Below, piece by piece: positions 1 to 5,386 of a DNA stretch of 5,386 nt (position 1 is the first letter of the stretch; the number at the start of each line of letters is the position of its first letter). Position numbers and translations under genes: made by a program. This stretch comes from F1-60-MAGs149 sp037133755. GTDB taxonomy: Bacteria > Actinomycetota > Thermoleophilia > Gaiellales > F1-60-MAGs149. The stretch lies in assembly GCA_037133755.1 (NCBI GenBank), contig JBAXNN010000031.1:1-5386 (forward strand). The letters run 5' to 3'. The notes beneath the pieces were generated by a model, which saw nothing but the letters and a program-made list of their open reading frames with translations, did not search any database and was not told where the DNA came from.

Positions 1-2
1 AG

Positions 3-905
3 CTACGCGCCAGCCCGATCGCCCGCAAGCTCGCCAGCGAGAACGGCATCGACCTACGCGTGCTTGCCGGCAAGGGCTCCGGCCCTGAGGGCCGCATCGT
101 CAAGATCGACGTTGAGAAGCTGATCGGCAAGGTCGGTGCCGAGGGCATTGCCCCGCAGACCGCCGCGTCGAAGGGCCCGACGCCCGCGCCGGCCAAGCCC
201 GTCCCGGCTGCGCTGGCCGACGAGACGCGCATCGAGAAGCCCTCGAGCATGCTCAAGGCGATCGCCCAGCGCATGGGCGAGTCGAACGGCCCGATCCCGC
301 ACTTCTACGTCGAGTCGCAGATCGACATGGAGAAGGCACTCGAGCTGCGTAAGGATCTCAACGCCGCGCTCGAGGGCGAGGCGAAGATCAGCGTCACCGA
401 CATGATCATCCGCGCCTCGGCGCTGGCGCTGCTCGAGCACCCCGAGGTGCACCGCTCGTGGGTCGCCGAAGGTCTTGCCTACCACTCACACGCCAACGTC
501 GGCATCGCCGTGGCGCTCGATGAGGGTCTGATTGTCCCCGTCATCCGCCACGCCGACGAGAAGAGCCTCGTCGAGATCAGCAAGGCCAGCCAGGATCTCG
601 CCGAGCGCGCCCGCGCCGGCCGGCTCCTGCAGGACGAGATCGAGGGCGGCACGTTCACCGTCTCGAACCTCGGTATGTTCGGCGTCACGCGATTCATGGC
701 GATCATCAACCCGCCGGAGCCCGCAATCCTTGCCGTTGGCGCAACTGTCGACACGCCCGTCGTGCGCGACGGAGAGGTCGTCGTGCGGCCGATCATGACC
801 GTCACGCTGTCGTGCGATCACCGCGCCACGAGCGGTGCCGGCGGGGCGGCGCTGCTGCAGTCGTTCAAGAAGCGGCTCGAGCAGCCGGTGCTGCTGCTCG
901 CCTGA
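3..905 (+). CDS. pdhC: Dihydrolipoamide acyltransferase (E2), pyruvate dehydrogenase type, 5'-truncated
   Basis: The E2 core enzyme transfers the acyl group from lipoyl-lysine to CoA in a cytosolic 2-oxoacid dehydrogenase complex. The frame is open from base 3 and gives 300 visible residues; the start codon and lipoyl domain(s) lie upstream. Residues about 3-37 (ASPIARKLASENGIDL..., then GKGSGPEGRIVK) are a peripheral subunit-binding domain. An Ala/Pro-rich linker covers about 45-75, and the acetyltransferase domain runs from about 80 to the end. Catalytic-domain signatures are IPHFYVES, FTVSNLGMFGVTRF, AIINPPEPAILAVGA and TLSCDHRATSG. The NLGMFG and AIINPPEPAILAVGA stretches resemble pyruvate-type E2 more than branched-chain or 2-oxoglutarate E2, but substrate is inferred. 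The catalytic His is residue 273. The position that is normally Asp in DHRxxDG is Ser (residue 277). The gene ends normally with TGA and the C-terminus looks complete. A glycosyltransferase gene follows after 26 bases on the same strand. Confidence 0.95.
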   Translation, partial: LRASPIARKLASENGIDLRVLAGKGSGPEGRIVKIDVEKLIGKVGAEGIAPQTAASKGPTPAPAKPVPAALADETRIEKPSSMLKAIAQRMGESNGPIPHFYVESQIDMEKALELRKDLNAALEGEAKISVTDMIIRASALALLEHPEVHRSWVAEGLAYHSHANVGIAVALDEGLIVPVIRHADEKSLVEISKASQDLAERARAGRLLQDEIEGGTFTVSNLGMFGVTRFMAIINPPEPAILAVGATVDTPVVRDGEVVVRPIMTVTLSCDHRATSGAGGAALLQSFKKRLEQPVLLLA

Positions 906-931
906 GCCGACGGCTCGCGCATCATTAGGGC

Positions 932-2056
932 GTGCGCGTCGCCTGGGAAGTCACACCGCTGAGCGTTCCCCCGACGGGTATCGGGCGGTACATCCTCGGT
1001 TCGCTCGATGCGATGGCGCAGGCCCGCCCCGACTGGGACGTGCGCGCCGTGGCCGTGGCCGAGCAGGAGGGCGTTGATCGCATCAAGACGTCGCTGGCCG
1101 GCATGCCCTCAAATGTCGAGCTGCGTCCGACGGTGAAGAGCCCGGCGTGGCTGACCCGTCGCCTTGCCACCGACCTCGGCTTTCGCAGTCTTGAGCAGTT
1201 CTCTGGCGACGTCGACGCGTTCATCGACTCGGAGTGGTTTCGCCCGCGCCAGAAGGGTGGCGTTCGTCTCGCCATCGTCTACGACGTCATCCCGCTGCTT
1301 TTCCCCGAGTGGGTCTCGCCGCGCACGCGCAAGGCGCACCTGCGCTCGCTCAAGCAGGTCAGCGACCGTGCCGACCGCATCATCTCGATCTCGGAGGTGA
1401 CCAAGCGCGACCTCGTCGAGCACCTCGGCATCGCTCCCGATTGCATCTCGATCGCCTACCCCGGCGTGGGCGAGGAGTATCGGCACGCCGTGCCGTCTGC
1501 GCCCGCCGTCGTCGGTGAGCGCCCGTACATCGTCGTTGTCGGCACCACGAACGCTCGCAAGAACCTGCTGCGGATGCTCGAGGCGTTCGCCGTGGTCGCG
1601 CAGGAGCACGCCGACATCGATCTCGTTGTCGTCGGCGCGGCCGACGCCGATGAGCCGGCGATCCGCGAGGCCGTCGAACGGCTCGGCGTGGCTGCGCGCG
1701 TGCACCGACTCGGCTACGTGTCCGACCACGAGCTCGCGGGCATTGTCGCCGCCGCCCGGTTGCTGGTCTTCCCGAGCCTCTACGAGGGCTTCGGTATGCC
1801 GGTCGTCGAGGCGATGGCCGCGGGTGTACCTGTCGCGGCGAGCGCCAACGCCTCGCTCGACGAGGCCTGTGGCGATGCAGCCGAGCGCTTTGACCCGCTT
1901 GACGTCAAGGCGATGGCAGCGTCGATCAACGGCGTCGTAGGCGACCCGCTGCGAGCCGAGGTGCTGATCGCGAATGGGCGTGCACATGCCGCCAGCTTCA
2001 CCTGGAGCGCGGCAGGGGAGCAGATCGCCAAGGCGATTGAGGAGACGGTCGGCTAG
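932..2056 (+). CDS. GT4-family glycosyltransferase, upstream tandem copy
   Basis: A retaining GT-B-fold glycosyltransferase of 374 residues, probably cytosolic, since no signal peptide or membrane segment is visible. It should transfer a sugar from a nucleotide donor to a glycan acceptor; both are unknown. The N-terminal domain has TGIGRY (15-20), DAFIDSEWF (95-103), AIVYDVIPLLFPEW (114-127), ISISE (151-155) and YPGV (176-179). The C-terminal donor-binding domain starts near 198, with VGTTNARKNL (203-212) carrying the conserved Lys210, and YEGFGMPVVEAMAAG, whose Glu285 and Glu293 form the EX7E motif. The C-terminus (FTW, 356-358) has the usual GT4 ending. The GTG start is supported by an in-frame TAG six bases upstream and by alignment with the paralogue's N-terminus. 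No convincing Shine-Dalgarno is present. The 26-base gap after E2 permits co-transcription, and the stop overlaps the next start. Mannosyl- or glucosyltransferase activity is plausible but unproven. Confidence 0.93.
   Translation: MRVAWEVTPLSVPPTGIGRYILGSLDAMAQARPDWDVRAVAVAEQEGVDRIKTSLAGMPSNVELRPTVKSPAWLTRRLATDLGFRSLEQFSGDVDAFIDSEWFRPRQKGGVRLAIVYDVIPLLFPEWVSPRTRKAHLRSLKQVSDRADRIISISEVTKRDLVEHLGIAPDCISIAYPGVGEEYRHAVPSAPAVVGERPYIVVVGTTNARKNLLRMLEAFAVVAQEHADIDLVVVGAADADEPAIREAVERLGVAARVHRLGYVSDHELAGIVAAARLLVFPSLYEGFGMPVVEAMAAGVPVAASANASLDEACGDAAERFDPLDVKAMAASINGVVGDPLRAEVLIANGRAHAASFTWSAAGEQIAKAIEETVG
2040..2044 (+). promoter_or_regulatory. Shine-Dalgarno for the second GT4 gene
   Basis: AGGAG lies inside the last codons of the upstream GT4 gene, 11 bases before the GTG at 2056. 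Together with the TAGTG stop/start overlap it suggests the second GT4 gene is translated by coupled or locally re-initiating ribosomes. The spacing is slightly long, so the call is moderate. Confidence 0.5.
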
Positions 2057-3177
2057 TGCGCATCGGCTGGGATCTCACCACGCTCTGCATGCCCGCCACG
2101 GGCATCGGCCGCTACACGCGCGAGACGCTCTACGCCACGGCGCGTGCGCGGCCCGACTGGGAGTTCGTCGCCGTCTCATTCGCCGGTAGTGAGGGCACTG
2201 CACGTCTGCGCGCCTCGATCGGCGAGCTGCCCTCCAACATCGAGCACCGCCACATCAATGTGCCCGGAGCGCGATTCCTGCGCCGCGGTATCTCGTCGGC
2301 CCCGATCCCGACCCTCGAGGCGATCACCGGCAGGGTCGATGCCTTCGTCGACTCGGAGTGGTTTCACCCCAGGCAGGCCAGCGGCAAGCGCATCTCGATC
2401 GTCTACGACCTCGGCCCGTTACTGCATCCCGAGTGGGTCGATGAGCAGACGCGACGCTTCCATCTGCGCACGCTCGATTCGCTCAAGCAGCGCGCCGATC
2501 GCATCGTGTGCATCTCCGAGGCCACGGCGAGTGATGTGGTGCGCAAGCTCGGCGTCGATCGCGAGCGCATCTCGATCGTCTACCCCGGGGTGGACGCGGC
2601 GTTCTTCGATGCCAAGCCGGTGCCACCGGCAATCCTCGGCGGCGCACCGTACGTGCTCGCCGTCGGCACGCTCAACGAGCGCAAGAACCTCGGGGTGCTG
2701 ATCGATGCCTTTGCGAAGGTCGCCGAGCCCAATCGTGATCTCCGCCTGGTCATCGTCGGCTCGCCCGATCGCGACGCCGAGCGCATTCGGCAGCGCATTC
2801 GCGAGCAGGGCATCGAATCGCAGACGATGCTGCTCGGCTTCGTCAGCGATGACGAGCTGCCCGGCATCGTCGCTGCCGCCGCCGTGCTGGTCTTCCCGAG
2901 CCTGTTCGAGGGGTACGGCATGCCGGTTGTCGAGGCGATGGCAGCGGGCACGCCCGTACTCGTGAGCGCGGATGCATCACTCGACGAGGCCGCAGGCCCG
3001 GCGGTCGGTCGCTTCTCGCCACTCGATCCCGACGGACTGGCACGTGCCATCGCTGCCACTCTCAAACGGGGGCGCGATGGAGCGAGCCATCTTGTGCGAG
3101 ATCACCCCACGCTGAGGCCGTGGAGTCGCTCGGGCGAGGACTTCGCCGAGGTGCTCGCACTGACAACGCGTCGCTAG
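2056..3177 (+). CDS. GT4-family glycosyltransferase, downstream tandem copy
   Basis: A second 373-residue GT-B glycosyltransferase, paralogous to the gene before it. The two align without a gap over residues 1-330 (169 identities by hand count, about 51%). Key residues fall at identical positions: TGIGRY 15-20, DSEWF 99-103, IVYDLGPLLHPEW 115-127, Lys210 in LNERKNL, and Glu285/Glu293 of the EX7E motif in FEGYGMPVVEAMAAG. Both should therefore be active retaining enzymes. They differ most at 51-90, in the N-terminal (acceptor-side) domain, and in the last 40 or so residues, where this copy lacks the FTW-type ending and finishes in a basic TTRR. Different acceptor or linkage specificity is the simplest reading. 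The GTG start overlaps the preceding TAG by one base (TAGTG), making the two genes one translationally linked unit. The stop is 13 bases from that of the converging membrane-protein gene. Donor and acceptor are unknown. Confidence 0.93.
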   Translation: MRIGWDLTTLCMPATGIGRYTRETLYATARARPDWEFVAVSFAGSEGTARLRASIGELPSNIEHRHINVPGARFLRRGISSAPIPTLEAITGRVDAFVDSEWFHPRQASGKRISIVYDLGPLLHPEWVDEQTRRFHLRTLDSLKQRADRIVCISEATASDVVRKLGVDRERISIVYPGVDAAFFDAKPVPPAILGGAPYVLAVGTLNERKNLGVLIDAFAKVAEPNRDLRLVIVGSPDRDAERIRQRIREQGIESQTMLLGFVSDDELPGIVAAAAVLVFPSLFEGYGMPVVEAMAAGTPVLVSADASLDEAAGPAVGRFSPLDPDGLARAIAATLKRGRDGASHLVRDHPTLRPWSRSGEDFAEVLALTTRR

Positions 3178-3185
3178 CAGGATTG

Positions 3186-3203
3186 GCGGCTCAGGGAAGC
3201 CGC
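3186..3203. terminator. Possible bidirectional hairpin at the convergent junction
   Basis: GCGGCT (3186-3191) and AGCCGC (3198-3203) form a perfect 6-bp GC stem around a 6-base loop, exactly where the + strand GT4 pair and the - strand unit end. It overlaps the last codons and stop of the membrane-protein gene. Neither side has a T-tract, so it would have to act as a U-less hairpin or only protect the 3' ends. In GC-rich DNA a stem this short can arise by chance. Confidence 0.3.
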
Positions 3204-4630
3204 GGCGTGGTGACGACCTCAAGTAGCTCTCCTGCAGGTGCCCCGGTGATTGAGAACCGTGCGTCCCAGTAGCCGAGCATGGCCGATGCGCTCCATGCCA
3301 CGCAGATGATGACCAGAAGGGTTGCCACCCGAGCAGATCCGGGTCCTCCACGTCGAGCCTGAACGAGGAATGAAGCAACGCCAATGGCAATGAACGGAGA
3401 GACATCGATCAAGAACCGAAGGCCCAGCCCGCCGGCACCCGTGGGGAACGTCCAGGTGGCTGCGGTAAGCAGCATCGTCCCGATGGCCAACATGGCCCCG
3501 AGGCTCTGAACGCCGTAGACCCGATACCCCCAGAGGAATCCGACCGCAGCGACGATGATGATTGGGGACCAGGGAATGGCTCCGTGCCAAGTTGGATCGA
3601 GAAGGATGTTCAGGAGGATCTTCGGCGTGGAGGACCCGACCGTGAAGCCCTGTCCCACATAGGTCTGGGGCAACCACGCACCGGTGGCGCGAAACCATGC
3701 GATCGGCTGAACGGCGAGAACGATGAGGGCAACGACTGCGAGTGTGCCGAGAGCAGCCGCGACTGTCGCAGGTGTCGGTGAGAGCCCCCGCCGCCTCCGA
3801 AGCGCGTCGATGGTGGGTCGCCAGAGCAGCGTCGCCATGAACACCGCCACGACGGCGAGATTCGGTAAGCGCACGAGGCCGATCAGCGCACTGTCGACTC
3901 CGATCACGAAGGCCAACGCCATCGCCGTGCGCCGTTGATTGTGCAGGAGCGCTCGACGCAGTGCCGGTGCCAGCGCTACAAGTACGCCGAAGAGTCCGAA
4001 TGAGGTCGCATGCGAGAACTGGGCGTCGAACGTGGCGTAGTGGAATCCGTACATGCCGACGAACGCTGCGACAGGGGCAAGCAGGGCTATCCGCAGGCCG
4101 GTGCGGCGCCGGAAGGCGATGACGAGAGCCGCCAGTCCAATCGAGGCTACCGCTGCGGAGCCAGTGATGATTCCGAGCCCAGAGCTCTTGGATACCCACT
4201 GCTGTGGCATCGTCGAGTCGCGCTGGCCGTAGAGCCACCGGAAAGCGGCGATCGGTAGCGACCACACCGCGCCTTGGCCAAGTGTGTACTGAGGAACGAA
4301 GCACCCGTCTCCGGTCGCGAGATGGAAACCAGAAGCAGCCTGCGGCTGATACGCCACCGTTTCTTTGATGTAGGGGGCGAAGCAGAGGTCGCCTGTTGCG
4401 ATCGCATACGACCACGCGAGGTAGCCCATCCCGTCGCTGCGCACGATTCCGGCGTAGGAGGGGGCCCAGGTCACGGCACCCCAGGCTTGCGCTGCACGGT
4501 CGGTCCGGTAGAGATAGGCGCTCGTCGCCACGCACAACGAGAAGCAGGTAGCCGCCACGACGACGAATATCACCAAGGTGCCAAGCCGTGAATACCGGCG
4601 CCCCTCATCGGCAGTCGACAGATTGCTCAC
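3191..4630 (-). CDS. Polytopic membrane protein, GT-C-like glycosyltransferase candidate
   Basis: An integral membrane protein of 479 residues with about 11-12 hydrophobic segments, including about 17-40, 151-173, 179-198, 205-226, 235-270 (two), 287-309, 353-370, 374-395, 404-424 and 434-453. A basic N-terminus (RRYSR) suggests N-inside topology and puts a large loop (about 41-112, perhaps to 149) outside. That loop holds RSDGMGYLAW with Asp66. GT-C enzymes that use polyprenyl-phosphate sugars typically have a catalytic Asp in this first exterior loop. Other family-like features are LGQGAVWSLPIAAF (117-130), FSHATSFGLFG (205-215), GLVRLPNLAV (251-260) and GLRFLIDVSPF (403-413), which recall GT39/PMT-like bacterial membrane proteins. 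The assignment comes from remembered motif patterns, not a search. The loop carries a repeated ATGDxCFxP motif (78-86 and 105-113). The GTG start follows an in-frame stop at 4646-4648 and has no evident Shine-Dalgarno. It lies 19 bases after the GT2 gene, probably in the same transcript. Flippase or polymerase roles are less likely but not excluded. Confidence 0.85.
   Translation of the reverse strand: MSNLSTADEGRRYSRLGTLVIFVVVAATCFSLCVATSAYLYRTDRAAQAWGAVTWAPSYAGIVRSDGMGYLAWSYAIATGDLCFAPYIKETVAYQPQAASGFHLATGDGCFVPQYTLGQGAVWSLPIAAFRWLYGQRDSTMPQQWVSKSSGLGIITGSAAVASIGLAALVIAFRRRTGLRIALLAPVAAFVGMYGFHYATFDAQFSHATSFGLFGVLVALAPALRRALLHNQRRTAMALAFVIGVDSALIGLVRLPNLAVVAVFMATLLWRPTIDALRRRRGLSPTPATVAAALGTLAVVALIVLAVQPIAWFRATGAWLPQTYVGQGFTVGSSTPKILLNILLDPTWHGAIPWSPIIIVAAVGFLWGYRVYGVQSLGAMLAIGTMLLTAATWTFPTGAGGLGLRFLIDVSPFIAIGVASFLVQARRGGPGSARVATLLVIICVAWSASAMLGYWDARFSITGAPAGELLEVVTTPRLP
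4292..4399 (-). repeat. Protein-level motif repeat (ATGDxCFxP) in exported loop
   Basis: Residues 78-86 (ATGDLCFAP, bases 4373-4399) and 105-113 (ATGDGCFVP, bases 4292-4318) of the membrane protein match at seven of nine positions and start 27 residues apart. The DNA copies match at only 18 of 27 bases, with most differences in third positions, so the similarity is kept at protein level rather than being a recent DNA duplication. Confidence 0.6.
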
Positions 4631-4649
4631 GTCAGAGTTGATGATCTAC

Positions 4650-5351
4650 TCATCGTCGACGACGGGTCTTGACGCCGTACTTGCCGATGCAATAGAGCGC
4701 GCGAACGCCGTCCTTCCAGCCGATCTTCTTGCCCTCGTCATAGGTGCGGCCGCTATAGGAGATGCCTACCTCGTAGATCCTCAGGTTCCGGGCTGCGACC
4801 TTTGCGGTCACCTCGGGTTCGAAGCCAAAGCGGGTCTCCTCCAAGTCCAGGCCTTGGATGACCTCGCGGCGGAAGACCTTGTAACAGGTCTCCATGTCGG
4901 TGAGGTTGAGGTCCGTGACCATGTTCGAGGCCAGCGTCAGGACCTTGTTCCCGATGCTGTGCCAGAAGTACAGCACCCGATGCTCATCGCCAGATGCGAA
5001 GCGCGACCCGTACACGACATCAGCGCGGCCCTCAACGAGTGGTTTCAGCAGCCGCGCCAAGTCGGCCGGGTCGTACTCAAGGTCGGCATCCTGTACCCCG
5101 ACGAAGTCGGCCGTCGCATGGCGGAAGCCGGTGTGGAGTGCGGCACCCTTGCCTTGGTTGGTTTCGTGGAAGATGACGCGCACACGTGGGTCGTCGATCG
5201 CCTCGAGAACGTCTCGCGTACCGTCGGTCGATCCGTCATCGACGATGATGACCTCGCAAACGAAGGGTTGAGCGAGAACGCGCTCGAGAGCCATCTCGAT
5301 CGTCCCCGCTTCATTGAAAGCGGGTATCACCAAACTGAGGCGGGGCTCCAT
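4650..5351 (-). CDS. GT2 glycosyltransferase, polyprenyl-phosphate sugar synthase type
   Basis: A GT-A-fold inverting glycosyltransferase of 233 residues, similar to dolichol-phosphate-mannose/glucose synthases. These move a hexose from a nucleotide sugar to a polyprenyl phosphate at the cytosolic membrane face. Visible motifs are LSLVIPAFNE (5-14), VDDGSTDGT (37-45), NQGKGAAL (65-72), QDADLEYDP (87-95; Asp88/Asp90 for metal and nucleotide), YGSRF (114-118), DMETCYKVFRR (152-162), FGFEPEVTAK (175-184) and SGRTYDEGKKIGWKDG (200-215). The last is a strong marker of this subgroup. No membrane helix is visible, unlike GT2 enzymes with C-terminal anchors. The C-terminus is basic (KTRRRR), which could aid membrane contact. 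The ATG at 5349-5351 gives the standard N-terminus just before the first strand. No Shine-Dalgarno precedes it. The membrane-protein gene follows after 19 bases, and the pair suggests donor supply and use. The sugar (mannose, glucose or other) cannot be determined. Confidence 0.93.
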   Translation of the reverse strand: MEPRLSLVIPAFNEAGTIEMALERVLAQPFVCEVIIVDDGSTDGTRDVLEAIDDPRVRVIFHETNQGKGAALHTGFRHATADFVGVQDADLEYDPADLARLLKPLVEGRADVVYGSRFASGDEHRVLYFWHSIGNKVLTLASNMVTDLNLTDMETCYKVFRREVIQGLDLEETRFGFEPEVTAKVAARNLRIYEVGISYSGRTYDEGKKIGWKDGVRALYCIGKYGVKTRRRR

Positions 5352-5357
5352 ACCGGG

Positions 5358-5363
5358 AAGGTA
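5358..5363 (-). promoter_or_regulatory. Possible -10 element for a leaderless GT2 transcript
   Basis: On the - strand TACCTT (fits TANNNT) ends six bases before the GT2 ATG. That spacing would place transcription start at or next to the A of ATG, as in the leaderless mRNAs common in actinobacteria, and would explain the missing Shine-Dalgarno. No good -35 is visible and only 35 bases of upstream sequence are in the window, so this is weak. Confidence 0.2.
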
Positions 5364-5386
5364 GCGAATGCGGTAACGGCGTTGTG

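Noticed and set aside
904..916. Palindrome gagccgacggctc spanning the E2 stop codon, considered as a terminator or operator.
   Set aside because: As a hairpin it gives only a 4-bp stem with a 5-base loop and no T-tract. Short GC palindromes are common at this base composition.
1109..1987. A 292-residue open frame antisense to the first GT4 gene.
   Set aside because: It is rich in Arg/Asp/Val/Ala with no recognisable motif and lies entirely opposite a well-supported GT4 gene, so it is a codon-bias shadow.
1761..2903. Exact shared stretches between the GT4 genes (19 bases at 1761-1779 and 2885-2903; 17 bases at 1225-1241 and 2349-2365), considered as recent gene conversion.
   Set aside because: They encode the most conserved motifs (LLVFPSL/VLVFPSL and DSEWF) and are flanked at once by synonymous differences, so protein constraint plus shared codon bias explains them.
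2580..3065. A 161-residue open frame antisense to the second GT4 gene.
   Set aside because: Low-complexity Ser/Ala/Arg composition and complete overlap with a conserved enzyme domain indicate a shadow frame.
3219..4535. A 438-residue open frame on the - strand, overlapping the membrane-protein gene in another frame.
   Set aside because: Its product is rich in Arg, Pro, Ser and His, with no domain motifs or membrane segments. The overlapping frame has coherent helices and family-like motifs. Long spurious frames are expected in GC-rich DNA.
1..5386. tRNA, rRNA, CRISPR arrays, insertion sequences, attachment sites and riboswitches.
   Set aside because: The window is almost wholly filled by five protein genes. 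No direct-repeat array, terminal inverted repeat, transposase motif or structured leader was seen in the short gaps.

Overview
The window is GC-rich throughout, with strong G/C preference at third codon positions, GTG starts, and closely packed genes. This fits a high-GC actinobacterium. A deep-branching class such as Thermoleophilia is possible, but that is only an impression and no marker gene is present to settle it. There are five protein-coding genes and no RNA gene, mobile element or CRISPR array. No gap between genes exceeds 26 bases.

Left to right on the + strand: the C-terminal 300 residues of a pyruvate-dehydrogenase-type E2 dihydrolipoamide acyltransferase (its 5' end lies outside the window). 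After 26 bases come two tandem GT4-type (GT-B fold) glycosyltransferases whose stop and start codons overlap by one base. The two are paralogues that align without a gap over their first 330 residues, about 51% identical by hand count. On the - strand, converging on them with a 13-base gap, is a two-gene unit. It is a GT2 glycosyltransferase of the dolichol-phosphate-mannose synthase type, followed 19 bases later by a 479-residue polytopic membrane protein that looks like a GT-C-type glycosyltransferase.

Apart from E2, the genes look like surface-glycan or protein-glycosylation machinery. The likely division of labour is that the GT2 enzyme charges a polyprenyl phosphate with a sugar on the cytosolic face, the membrane protein uses such a lipid-linked sugar on the outer face, and the two GT4 enzymes add nucleotide-sugar-derived residues to a cytosolic glycan intermediate. 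The sugar, acceptor and final product cannot be read from the sequence.

The most unusual details are a nine-residue motif repeated in the first exported loop of the membrane protein (ATGDLCFAP / ATGDGCFVP), each copy carrying a cysteine; replacement of the usual Asp by Ser in the E2 catalytic motif (DHRATSG); and start sites without a visible Shine-Dalgarno sequence for at least three of the genes. I see no clear evidence of a wholly new system. The GT2/membrane-protein pair is the best candidate for something uncharacterised.
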